A stretch of DNA of 64,000 bases from Acidobacteriota bacterium (GTDB taxonomy: Bacteria > Acidobacteriota > Vicinamibacteria > Vicinamibacterales > UBA2999): contig JADZCN010000067.1 of NCBI GenBank assembly GCA_020851565.1, positions 1-64,000 of the forward strand, in the 5' to 3' direction. A program made the translations under genes and the position numbers. Shown in pieces: positions 32,621-40,867 of the stretch (positions are counted from its first letter, which is position 1; every line of letters starts with the position of its first letter). Below the pieces are notes generated by a model. The model had not been told where the DNA came from, did not search any database, and saw nothing but the letters and a program-made list of their open reading frames with translations.

Positions 32621-33882
32621 GTGATCCGCAATCCGACCCCGGAGGAATGCGCGCTACCGATCCGCCTCTGCGAGCGTTCATGGACGGCGGGCCGGTCATT
32701 GCGTTCATCAAGGACGATCAGGGCCGCTATCTCTACGTGAATCCCGAGATGGAACGGTTGTTCGGTGTGGGACTGGCCGACATCCTGGGCCGGGCCGACG
32801 TGGCCTGGATGCCGCCTCACCTTGCGAGCTCGACTCGACAGGACGACGCCAGGGTCCTCGAGACCGGCCAGCCCATCGAGTCCATCGAGGACGTGCCGCG
32901 GGCTGACGGCACGCTGCAGCACTGGCTGCTCGCCCGCTTCCCGTTCCCGACCGCCGACGGCCGGCGCTGCATCGGCGGCCTGGCCATGAACGTCACGGGC
33001 CTCCAGCAGGCCCAGACCCGCCTGGCCGACAGCGAGCGGCGCTACCGGCATCTCGTGGAGAGCTCCCAGGGACTCATCTGCACGCACGACATGCAGGGTC
33101 GGCTCCTCTCGGTCAACCCCGCGGCCCTCCGGCTGACGGGCCTGACCGCCGAGCAGGTCGTCGGGCGCAACCTCCGGGACATCGTCACCGAGGAGACACG
33201 CGCGGAGTTCCCCCGATACCTGGAACGAATCGATCACCGCGGCGAGGACGCGGGCATGATGTTCGTCCGCACCCGTGACGGCCGGGAGCTCGCCTGGCAG
33301 TTCCGCAACGTGAAGGTCACCGAGCCTGGCCAGGCCCCGTACGTGCTCGGCCACGCGCAGGACGTGACGGCGCTCCGCGAAGCCCAGGAACAGCTGCGCC
33401 TGCTGGCGATGACCGACGAGCTGACCGGCCTGCACAACCGGCGGGGCTTCTTCGCCAACGGGTCGCGCGTCCTGGCCGACGCCGTGCGCCAGCACAAGGG
33501 CGCGGCCGTGATCTACGCCGACATCGACGGGCTGAAGGCCATCAACGATGCCCACGGCCACGACGCCGGCTCGAGCCTGATCAGGCACGCCGCCGACGTC
33601 CTCAGGAATACGTTCCGCGCGGCCGACGTCGTCGCACGCGTGGGGGGAGACGAGTTCGTCGCCCTCGGCATCGTGCCCCCGGCCGACGTCGGGACGATCA
33701 TGAAGCGCCTCGGCTGGCACCTGGACCGCTTCAACACCGCGTCCGGCCTGCCCTACCGGTTGTCGATGAGCGTGGGCGTGTCGCACTTCGACCCGGGCGA
33801 GAGCCAGACGCTCGAGGACCTCGTGACGGAAGCGGACGATGCGATGTACCAGCGCAAGCGCCTGCAACCGCCCGAGGCCTGA
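32617..33882 (+). CDS. PAS-PAS-GGDEF diguanylate cyclase
   Basis: 421-aa soluble signalling protein. Two PAS domains (residues about 20-135, FIKDDQGRYLYVNPEMERLF; about 145-260, LICTHDMQGRLLSVNPAALR) precede a GGDEF domain starting LAMTDELTGLHNRRGFF. The active-site signature is VGGDEF, and an RxxD inhibitory site sits five residues before it (RAADVVARVGGDEF), so it should make c-di-GMP with product inhibition. It is joined by a 4-bp overlap to the membrane protein upstream and followed after 27 bp by a DesK-like kinase. Confidence 0.92.
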   Translation: MSDPQSDPGGMRATDPPLRAFMDGGPVIAFIKDDQGRYLYVNPEMERLFGVGLADILGRADVAWMPPHLASSTRQDDARVLETGQPIESIEDVPRADGTLQHWLLARFPFPTADGRRCIGGLAMNVTGLQQAQTRLADSERRYRHLVESSQGLICTHDMQGRLLSVNPAALRLTGLTAEQVVGRNLRDIVTEETRAEFPRYLERIDHRGEDAGMMFVRTRDGRELAWQFRNVKVTEPGQAPYVLGHAQDVTALREAQEQLRLLAMTDELTGLHNRRGFFANGSRVLADAVRQHKGAAVIYADIDGLKAINDAHGHDAGSSLIRHAADVLRNTFRAADVVARVGGDEFVALGIVPPADVGTIMKRLGWHLDRFNTASGLPYRLSMSVGVSHFDPGESQTLEDLVTEADDAMYQRKRLQPPEA

Positions 33883-33909
33883 TCCGCCCGCGCGTCGGAC
33901 GCCCCGCGC

Positions 33910-35031
33910 ATGCCAACCTCGCCGAGCCTGCTGCCGCCGGATCGCGCCCTCGGATGGAGGCCGTACGCCTGGCTCGTCTACCTGAGCGCCTACATCGCCT
34001 TCCCGTTCGTCGCCCGGACAAGTCCCGCACAGTGGGCCCTGCACGTCGCGGGTTTCGTCGTCTTCCTGCCGCTCTACTTCGCGGGCTACTGGGTCGACGG
34101 CGCGCGGCGGCTCCCCATCGTCCTGGGCCTGGTGGGGCTCGGGACCGCGCTCACCTGGCTGAACCCGGCGGCAGCGGTGTTCTTCGTCTACGCCGCCTCG
34201 TTCATCGGCGGATCGCGCACGGGTCGCGAGGCGACACTCTGGATTGCGGGGATCACGCTCGCGGGTCTGGCGGCGGCCCTCTCGGCGGGCATGTGGGCTC
34301 CGTTCTCTGCCGTGTTCGTCGCCGTCTTCGTCCCGCTGATCGGGTTCGTGAACCTTCACGACGCCGAGGTGCGCTGGCGCGATGCCTCGCTGCGCATGGC
34401 ACACGATGAGATCGCGCGGCTGGCGGCCCTGGCCGAGCGGGACCGCATCGCGGCGGATCTGCACGACCTGCTGGGCCAGTCGCTGTCGGTCATCACGCTC
34501 AAGGCCGATTTGGCAGCGAGGCTGATCGACAGGGATCCCGCGCGCGCGGCGGCGGAAGTGAAGGACGTGGCGAAGGTCTCGAGGCAGGCCCTGGCGGAGG
34601 TGCGCCAGGCCGTGCAGGGGTTTCGAACGGCAACGATGGAGGGGGAACTGTCGCGCGCCCGATCGGTGCTGGCCTCGGCCGGCGTCGATCTGCACGTGGA
34701 CGCGGCCGCGGCCACGCGGATCGCGACGGGCGCGCTGACACGGGAAGCCGAGTACGCGCTCGCCCTGGCGCTCCGCGAGGCGGTGACCAACATCGTCAGG
34801 CACGCGGGGGCCAGGCACTGCACCGTCAGCATCGCGCGCGAGGGCACGGCGGTGCGCCTGGTGGTGCAGGATGATGGCGTGGGAGGTGACGTCACGGCCG
34901 GCAGCGGGCTGACAGGCATGAAGCGCCGCATCGAGGTCGCGGGCGGCACGATCAGCTGGAGCGGGGCGCAGGGCGTGCGCCTGGAAGCGGTCGTCCCCGT
35001 CAAAGGGCCGGAGGGAGCGGCCCACGCATGA
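33910..35031 (+). CDS. DesK-like sensor histidine kinase (HisKA_3)
   Basis: 373-aa kinase with five or six membrane segments in residues about 18-145, a short coiled linker (HDEIARLAALAERDRIAADL), the HisKA_3 phospho-acceptor in ERDRIAADLHDLLGQSLSV, and a HATPase domain (ALREAVTNIVRHAGARHC, VVQDDGVGGDVTAGSGLTGM). This is the layout of NarX/DesK-type kinases; DesK itself senses membrane fluidity. Its stop overlaps the start of the response regulator (ATGA), so the pair is coupled. Confidence 0.9.
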   Translation: MPTSPSLLPPDRALGWRPYAWLVYLSAYIAFPFVARTSPAQWALHVAGFVVFLPLYFAGYWVDGARRLPIVLGLVGLGTALTWLNPAAAVFFVYAASFIGGSRTGREATLWIAGITLAGLAAALSAGMWAPFSAVFVAVFVPLIGFVNLHDAEVRWRDASLRMAHDEIARLAALAERDRIAADLHDLLGQSLSVITLKADLAARLIDRDPARAAAEVKDVAKVSRQALAEVRQAVQGFRTATMEGELSRARSVLASAGVDLHVDAAAATRIATGALTREAEYALALALREAVTNIVRHAGARHCTVSIAREGTAVRLVVQDDGVGGDVTAGSGLTGMKRRIEVAGGTISWSGAQGVRLEAVVPVKGPEGAAHA

Positions 35032-35630
35032 TCCGCGTGGTCATCGCCGAGGACCAGGCCATGGTGCTTGGCGCGCTCGCGGCGCTGCTCGAAACGGAGC
35101 CGGGCATCGAGGTCGTGGGGCGCGCGTCCACGGGCGACGCGGCGCTCGCCCTGGTCCGCGAGCTGGCGCCCGACGTCCTCGTCACCGACATCGAGATGCC
35201 TGGCCGGAGCGGGCTGGACATCGCGACGGACATCGCGCGCACGGCGCGAGGCACGCGCGTGGTGATCCTGACGACGTTCGCGCGGCCGGGCTACCTGCGG
35301 CGCGCGCTGGACGCCGGCGCGTCGGCGTACCTGCTGAAGGACGAGCCATCGGCCGAGCTCGCCGAGGCGATCCGCCGGGTGCACGCGGGCGGCCGCGTGA
35401 TCGACCCCGCGCTGGCGGCCGATGCGTGGACCGGCGCGGATCCGCTGACCGATCGCGAGCGGCAGGTGCTGCGCCTGGCCGGCGAGGGGCTGTCGAGCTC
35501 GGACATCGCGGCCACGCTGCAGCTCTCCGAGGGCACGGTGCGGAACTACCTGTCCGAGGCCATCAGCAAGCTGGGCGCGAAGAACCGCGTGGAAGCGGCG
35601 AACCTCGCGCGCGCGAAGGGGTGGCTCTAG
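35028..35630 (+). CDS. DesR/NarL-type response regulator
   Basis: 200-aa regulator. The receiver domain has VIAEDQAMVL (acidic pair), VLVTDIEMPGRSGLD (phospho-Asp), LTTFARPGYL (Thr) and YLLKDEP (Lys). The LuxR-type helix-turn-helix follows as LTDRERQVLRLAGEGLSSSD and IAATLQLSEGTVRNYLSEAI. It closely matches the DesR pattern (SEGTVRNYLSEAISKLGAKN). The 3' end overlaps the stop of a convergent lysine-rich protein gene by 4 bp. Confidence 0.92.
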   Translation: MIRVVIAEDQAMVLGALAALLETEPGIEVVGRASTGDAALALVRELAPDVLVTDIEMPGRSGLDIATDIARTARGTRVVILTTFARPGYLRRALDAGASAYLLKDEPSAELAEAIRRVHAGGRVIDPALAADAWTGADPLTDRERQVLRLAGEGLSSSDIAATLQLSEGTVRNYLSEAISKLGAKNRVEAANLARAKGWL

Positions 35631-35863
35631 CGCTTCTTCGCAGCCTTCTTCGCCTTCTTCGCCTTCTTCACCGCCTTCTTCGCCGCTGCCTTCTTTGCCT
35701 TCTTTGCGGCCGTGGCTTTCTCGGCGCCACTCTTCTTCGCAAGGTCGGCGCGGTGCGCGCGCTCGTAGGTCTGGATGTCCTTGAACTTGCCCGCGCTGTC
35801 TCTCTTCGCGTAGAGCTTCTTGCCGGCGGTGCTGCGGTGGGTCGTGCGCTTGGCTTTGGCCAT
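35627..35863 (-). CDS. Lysine-rich histone-H1-tail-like small protein
   Basis: 78 aa. The N-terminal half carries GKKLYAKRDSAGKFKDIQTY, a conserved small-protein motif I have seen in soil bacteria; the C-terminal half is almost pure Lys/Ala like a histone H1 tail, so it probably binds nucleic acid. A TATACT hexamer lies 7 nt before the ATG with no ribosome site, suggesting leaderless expression. The stop overlaps the response-regulator gene on the other strand by 4 bp. Confidence 0.75.
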   Translation of the reverse strand: MAKAKRTTHRSTAGKKLYAKRDSAGKFKDIQTYERAHRADLAKKSGAEKATAAKKAKKAAAKKAVKKAKKAKKAAKKR

Positions 35864-35870
35864 GGCCCGC

Positions 35871-35876
35871 AGTATA
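35871..35876 (-). promoter_or_regulatory. -10 box (TATACT) of the lysine-rich protein gene
   Basis: TATACT on the minus strand ends 7 nt before ATG 35863. CTGATC 17 bp farther up is a weak -35. Transcription would begin at or within a base of the start codon. Confidence 0.45.
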
Positions 35877-35895
35877 GCAGCGTGATGCGCGAGGA

Positions 35896-36372
35896 TCAGG
35901 GCGCGAGGATCGCGCGCGACCATCGCCATTCCATCGAACGCTCCTTGCCGTTCGCCGTGCCCTCGATGCGCGCGCGCAGATCGTCGCCATCCAGCCAGTA
36001 GATCACGCGCTGCGGAAAATCGTGCGCGAGGTTCTCGAACACGACGCGCTGGCCCTCGAGCGTCTTCAGCGTGAACGGCGTGGCCGGGCTCCGTCCGTTG
36101 GGCATCGAGAGATAGACGAGTCCGCCCTTCTGTTCCTCGATCCGCAGGAACTCGAACTCGACCATGCGGCCGTCGCGGATGGTGCGGTGCATGCCGACCA
36201 TCGCGCCGCCCTTTGGCGCGGTCCAGTGCTCTTCGTGTTCGACACGCCCATCGGCTCCCGCCCACGACCCCGCCATCCAGGCCAGCGCGCTTGCCGACGT
36301 CGCCTGCGCGCGCGAGGCCTCGACAGCCGAGACGGCCAGCAGCAGTGCCGCTCCAGTCACTATTCGCCTCAT
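35896..36372 (-). CDS. Secreted DUF6265-like protein
   Basis: 158-aa protein with a signal peptide (MRRIVTGAALLLAVSAVEAS) and the compact beta-rich domain of DUF6265-type proteins: LAWMAGSWAGADGRVEHEEH, GGAMVGMHRTIRDGRMVEFE and FENLAHDFPQRVIYW. The function is unknown; the fold is calycin-like. ATG 36372 follows AGGA and starts the signal peptide; an ATG five codons earlier is possible. It ends 33 bp from the lysine-rich gene on the same strand. Confidence 0.75.
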   Translation of the reverse strand: MRRIVTGAALLLAVSAVEASRAQATSASALAWMAGSWAGADGRVEHEEHWTAPKGGAMVGMHRTIRDGRMVEFEFLRIEEQKGGLVYLSMPNGRSPATPFTLKTLEGQRVVFENLAHDFPQRVIYWLDGDDLRARIEGTANGKERSMEWRWSRAILAP

Positions 36373-36407
36373 GGTTCCTGCCCCCATTCACGCTGGATGC
36401 ACAACCT

Positions 36408-38141
36408 CTACGGCATATCTGGCGGCGGCACGCGACGCCGGCTCGCCTGCTCGAACGCGTACGCGAGCGCGATCACCCTCGGCTCGCTGCAGGCCGCGCC
36501 GGTGAACGCGACGCCAAACGGCGCCGGCTTCGCGTTGAAGTTGTCCGGCAGCGGCGGCATCGGCGCGTTCGGCACCATGCCGAAGGGCACGGTGATAATG
36601 GGATAGTTGGCGCGGGCCGCCATGTTGGCGCCCGACGAGCCCGGCGTCAGGATCGCGTCGAGCTTGTGGGCCTGCAGCACGGCCTCGAGGCCCTCGTCGC
36701 GGCTGAGGCGTCGGTCCTTTGCCATATCGGCCTCGTTGCGAGCGCGGTCGCGCTCCACGTCCATCTCGTCGGAGATGTCGAGGCGCGACTGCCCGAAGCG
36801 CATCGCATTCATCTTCGCGTGCGCGAGGTTCCACTCGCGCAGCTCGGTGAGCGACCTCACCGGCGCCCGGTCACCGAGGCTCGCCAGCCACGCGTTGAAG
36901 TCGCGCTTCATGCCATACTTGAAGTTCGCGGTGCAGTTCGCGTCGCCGCGCTTCCCGTGCTCCGCGCCCTGGCAGTAGTCGAACAGCAGGAAGTTCGTGG
37001 TCGGGTCCTGGCTGACGATGCTGGGAATCTCGACGGGGTCGACGACCTCGGCGCCCTGCGCCTTCAGGAGGGCAATCGCCTCGGCCATCACCTTCGCCTG
37101 CTCGGCGTTGAGGCCGCCCCGCCCGTCCTTGAACTCCGGCCGCCGTTCGTCCCCTGGTGCCTTGACGCGGTCGTAGTAGAACGCCCGCGGGATCCCGATG
37201 CGCGCGCCTTTCAGCGCTCCGCCGTCGAGAAACGCCGTGTAGTCGCGGTTCGGCGGCGGCGTGCAGGCCTTCGTCGCCGCGTCGTTGGGATCCGGCGAGG
37301 CGCTCTCGAGCACGCCCATCAGGATGGCCGTATCGGCCACGGTGCGCCCCATCGGGCCCGCGGTGTCGTGGTCCGCGGTGATTGGAATGATGCCGTAGCG
37401 GCTGATCCGACCCAGCGTGGGCCGGATGCCGACCAGCATGTTGGCGTTCGAGGGACTGACGATCGAGCCGCCCGTGTCGGACCCGACACTTGCCGCCCAG
37501 AAGCTGGCCGCCGTGCCGGAGCCGGAGCTGGACCCGCCGGTGGAGAGCACCGGGCGCCCGTCGAGGGTCTCCGGCCGCGGATCCATGCGCGGGTCGTACG
37601 GGTTGTAAGCGAAGCCCGCCACCGCCGTGTAGTTCGCCACCATCGGCGTCGGCGGGCCCGCGGTCCAGTGCGCCAGCTCGGTGAGCACCGTCTTCGCGAT
37701 GATGATGGCGCCGGCCTCGCGCAGGTTCGTCGTGAGCGTGGCGTCGTACGGCGGCACGAGGGTCGCAAAGGCCAGGGCGCCACCCGTGGTGCGGATGTCC
37801 GTGGTGTGGATGTTGTCCTTGAGCGCGATGGGGATGCCGTGGAGGGGCCCGCGCACGCGCCCGGCCGCACGCTCACGGTCCAGCCGGTCGGCTTCGTCCA
37901 GGGCGCGGGGGTTGACCGTGACGATGGCGTTGATGCGGTCCTCGTAGGTCGCGATGCGCGCCAGGTACTGCGTCACGAGCTGCCTGGACGTGATCCGCCC
38001 GGACTCGAGTGCCGCCTGCAGGTCTGGAATGCCGGTTTCGACCACGCTGAACGCGGCGTCGATTTCGCGCGTCGGCGCCTGCGCCGGAGTGCATCCCACC
38101 GCGGCGATCGCGACGACGACCGCCAGGCTCAGTCCACGCAT
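36408..38141 (-). CDS. Amidase-signature lipoprotein
   Basis: 577-aa amidase of the amidase-signature family with a lipoprotein signal (MRGLSLAVVVAIAAVGC, Cys17 in the lipobox AAVGC). The Ser-cisSer-Lys triad is visible as LHGIPIALKDNIHT (Lys), STGGSSSGSGTAASFW (cis-Ser) and GSDTGGSIVSPSN (nucleophile region). It hydrolyses an amide bond, possibly of a peptide or acyl amide, at the outer face of a membrane. GGGAG precedes the ATG. It is divergent from the ThDP enzyme gene. Confidence 0.9.
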   Translation of the reverse strand: MRGLSLAVVVAIAAVGCTPAQAPTREIDAAFSVVETGIPDLQAALESGRITSRQLVTQYLARIATYEDRINAIVTVNPRALDEADRLDRERAAGRVRGPLHGIPIALKDNIHTTDIRTTGGALAFATLVPPYDATLTTNLREAGAIIIAKTVLTELAHWTAGPPTPMVANYTAVAGFAYNPYDPRMDPRPETLDGRPVLSTGGSSSGSGTAASFWAASVGSDTGGSIVSPSNANMLVGIRPTLGRISRYGIIPITADHDTAGPMGRTVADTAILMGVLESASPDPNDAATKACTPPPNRDYTAFLDGGALKGARIGIPRAFYYDRVKAPGDERRPEFKDGRGGLNAEQAKVMAEAIALLKAQGAEVVDPVEIPSIVSQDPTTNFLLFDYCQGAEHGKRGDANCTANFKYGMKRDFNAWLASLGDRAPVRSLTELREWNLAHAKMNAMRFGQSRLDISDEMDVERDRARNEADMAKDRRLSRDEGLEAVLQAHKLDAILTPGSSGANMAARANYPIITVPFGMVPNAPMPPLPDNFNAKPAPFGVAFTGAACSEPRVIALAYAFEQASRRRVPPPDMP

Positions 38142-38291
38142 TACGTGCTCCCTTCGCCAAGGCCTTGGCAGGGACATCCTACGCGGAGCGGGCTGTCTCT
38201 GGCAGCCGATTTGCTGCGATCACCTCACGTCGCGGCGTTCTGCCGGTTCTTCGGCACCCGTGTCCCGGCTTACCAGCGCCTGGAGGTCATC

Positions 38292-40205
38292 ATGAGAGAG
38301 CTGATCCGTGACTTCTACGACGGTCGCCTCTCGCGACGCGCGTTCGTCGGCCGCCTCGTCGCCGCAGGCCTGACGATGGCCGCCGCACGGTCGGTGGTGG
38401 AGGCCGCAGAACTCGGCGCGGTCCCTGGCGCACCCCCGGCCTCAACGGCCTTCAGCGGCACCGGCGGCGAGCTGCTCGTGGAGCAGGTCCGGGCGGCCGG
38501 CACCCGCTACCTCTTCACCAATCCGGGCTCTCTGGAGGTGGCGTTCTTCGACGCCTTGATCGACCGACCCGAGCTCGAGCTCGTCGTCGGCCTGCACGAG
38601 GGCATCGTCATCGCCATGGCCGACGCCTATCACAAGGTGTCGCGCCAGCCGGCCTTCGTCAACGTGCACGCGGCCGTGGGCACGGCCCAGATCGCGGGCC
38701 AGATGTACAACGCGCACTTCGACGGGTCGGGTCTCGTGGTGACGGCCGGGATGAGCGACAACACCATCGCCAGCGACGACATCGTGCTCGCCCCGCGCCC
38801 GGGCTTCAGCCAGTCCGAGATCAACCGTCAGTTCACCAAAATCGCGTGGGATGTTCGCGAGGGCGCGTCGACCGCGCTGGCCATCCGCCGCGCCTACAAG
38901 CTGGCCGGGACCGCGCCGGGGGGGCCGGTGTACGTCGCGTTCTCGACGCGCGGCCTTGCGGAAACGGTGAAGGGGGAGGTGTTCCCGCGGGAGGCCTTCC
39001 TCGTGGACGCGCGCCCGCGCGCGGCCACCGACCAGATCGAGGCCGCCGCGCGCCGCATCGTCGAGGCCAGCCGGCCGGTCGCCCTGCTCGGCGATGAGGT
39101 GTTCAAGGCGGATGCGATGGTGGACGCGGTGGCGCTCTGCGAGCTGCTGGGCCTGCCGATGGTCACGCCCAATCTGCCGGCGTTCAACTACCTCTCAGCC
39201 ACCAACCCCCTGTATCTCGGCACGCGCTTCGGCGGCGATCGGCCGTACCCATACGGCGACGCCGACCTCGTGGTGCAGATCGGCGCGCGCGAGCTGGGAG
39301 GCAACGAACCGGCGGCGGCCGGCCGCGCGGGCTACATTGCCATCGGCCTCGACACGAGCATGCTGGGCCGCACCCGCGCCCTGGACCTCGCCGTCGTCGG
39401 CGACGTCAAGGTTGCGGTGAAGGATCTGGCCGACGGCGTTCGGTCTCTCTTGACGACCGACCGGCTGTCGCGCATCCGCGACGAGCGCGTGGCCGTGGTG
39501 ACGCAGGCCACCGCGGCCGCCCGTGCCGCGCGCCTCGCCCAGGCACGCCAGGTCTTCAATCAGAGCGTGATTCACCCCGACCAGGTCGGCTACGAGATGG
39601 AGCAGGCTCTCGAGAAGAACGCGCTGCTGGTGACCGAGAACGCGCCCGGCCTGCAGGGCAAGCACGACTTCCTCAGCTACGGGCCCGGCCCCGAACAGAA
39701 ACAGAACATCGGCCATGCCGGGGGATCGCTCGGCTGGGGCGTGGGCGCGGCCGTCGGTGCCAAGCTGGCGGCGCCCGATCGACAGGTGGTCCTCAGCATC
39801 GGCGACGGGTCCGTGATGTACAGCGCCAGCGGCTTCTGGTCCATGGCGCGCCACTCTACGCCGGTGCTGACGATCGTCTGGAACAACCGCAACTACCAGA
39901 CGGTGCGCAATGGGGCGTACCGCTACAACAAGCGCATGGTCGAGACCGGCCGGTATCCGGGGCTCTACCTCGGCGATCCGGACATCGACTTCGTGAAGCT
40001 GGCGGAGAGCCAGGGCGTGCAGGGCCAGCGCGTGACGAGCGCGACCGACATCGCGGGTGCACTCAGGAAGGGTACCGCCGAGACGCGCGCCGGAAACCCG
40101 TACCTCATCGAGTTCGTCGTCGCGCGGATCGGGGGCGGCGCAGAGTCCACGTGGTACCAGAAGGTCACGCCGGCGAGGCGAGGGACACCGACGTCGTTGC
40201 GCTGA
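38292..40205 (+). CDS. Tat-targeted ThDP-dependent enzyme
   Basis: 637-aa member of the acetolactate synthase/benzoylformate decarboxylase group. The N-terminus has a twin-arginine signal (SRRAFVGRLVAAGLTMAAA). The PYR domain carries the ThDP-activating Glu in VVGLHEGIVIAMADAY, and the PP domain has the GDG...NN motif as LSIGDGSVMYSASGF and TIVWNNRNYQTVRNG. ATG 38292 has GGAGG 5 nt upstream. ThDP enzymes are usually cytoplasmic, so an export signal is odd. The reaction, decarboxylation or carboligation of a 2-oxo acid, cannot be specified. An outer-membrane-barrel gene follows after 11 bp. Confidence 0.87.
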   Translation: MRELIRDFYDGRLSRRAFVGRLVAAGLTMAAARSVVEAAELGAVPGAPPASTAFSGTGGELLVEQVRAAGTRYLFTNPGSLEVAFFDALIDRPELELVVGLHEGIVIAMADAYHKVSRQPAFVNVHAAVGTAQIAGQMYNAHFDGSGLVVTAGMSDNTIASDDIVLAPRPGFSQSEINRQFTKIAWDVREGASTALAIRRAYKLAGTAPGGPVYVAFSTRGLAETVKGEVFPREAFLVDARPRAATDQIEAAARRIVEASRPVALLGDEVFKADAMVDAVALCELLGLPMVTPNLPAFNYLSATNPLYLGTRFGGDRPYPYGDADLVVQIGARELGGNEPAAAGRAGYIAIGLDTSMLGRTRALDLAVVGDVKVAVKDLADGVRSLLTTDRLSRIRDERVAVVTQATAAARAARLAQARQVFNQSVIHPDQVGYEMEQALEKNALLVTENAPGLQGKHDFLSYGPGPEQKQNIGHAGGSLGWGVGAAVGAKLAAPDRQVVLSIGDGSVMYSASGFWSMARHSTPVLTIVWNNRNYQTVRNGAYRYNKRMVETGRYPGLYLGDPDIDFVKLAESQGVQGQRVTSATDIAGALRKGTAETRAGNPYLIEFVVARIGGGAESTWYQKVTPARRGTPTSLR

Positions 40206-40216
40206 GCTGCACGGCC

Positions 40217-40843
40217 ATGCCTCTCCAGATGCGTGCCCACCTGATCCTGGTGTTGGTCGTGGCGGGAATCGCGGCGGGATCGGAGGCTGCGCGTGCGCAG
40301 ACCGTCGAGATCTCGCCGTTCGGCGGATACCGCGTCGGCGGCAGCTTCGCGGAAGTCGATGGCCGCACGGTCGTCGACGATGATGGCGGACCCAGCGTGG
40401 GGGTCGTCGTGGACGTGGCTTTCGGGTCACGCCTGGATGGCCTGAAGCTCGAAGGAGTTTTCAGTCGCGAGCGGGCGGACCTGCGTGTGCTCGGAGGACC
40501 GCTCGATCCGCCGGGACGCGTCCGCGTCGAGGTCGATCAGATCCAGCTGGGCGGCATCCAGGAACTCGCGGACGGCCGCGTTCGCCCGTTCCTCGCCGGG
40601 CTTCTCGGCTTGACACGTTACGCGGTGCCGGGAGATACGGAGGTCCGTTTCGGCCTCGGCGTCGGCGCAGGCGCGAAGTTCTTCGCCACGCGGAATGTCG
40701 GCCTGCGACTGGACGCCCGCAGCTACCTGACCATCGTGGATGCCGGGGGCGCCGGCGTGTGCGGCGGGTTCGGCTGCGCCGTGTCATATCGCGCGAACCC
40801 CGCCTTCCAGGACCTCACCGCCGGTCTCATCATCGCGTTCTGA
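40217..40843 (+). CDS. Small outer-membrane beta-barrel protein
   Basis: 208-aa protein with a signal peptide (to about ARAQ) and alternating beta strands typical of an OmpA/OmpW-like 8-stranded barrel: VEISPFGGYRVGGSF, GLKLEGVFSRERADLRV, RPFLAGLLGLTRYAV, RFGLGVGAGAKFFATRNVGL and a terminal aromatic strand ending LTAGLIIAF. The function is unknown. It is 11 bp downstream of the ThDP enzyme and probably cotranscribed. Confidence 0.78.
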   Translation: MPLQMRAHLILVLVVAGIAAGSEAARAQTVEISPFGGYRVGGSFAEVDGRTVVDDDGGPSVGVVVDVAFGSRLDGLKLEGVFSRERADLRVLGGPLDPPGRVRVEVDQIQLGGIQELADGRVRPFLAGLLGLTRYAVPGDTEVRFGLGVGAGAKFFATRNVGLRLDARSYLTIVDAGGAGVCGGFGCAVSYRANPAFQDLTAGLIIAF

Positions 40844-40867
40844 CAGGCGGCGCTCCCGTCGGCGGCG

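Noticed and set aside
36213-38291. Long upstream extension of the ThDP enzyme frame
   Set aside because: It is antisense to the amidase gene. ATG 38292 has a strong ribosome site and starts the Tat signal.
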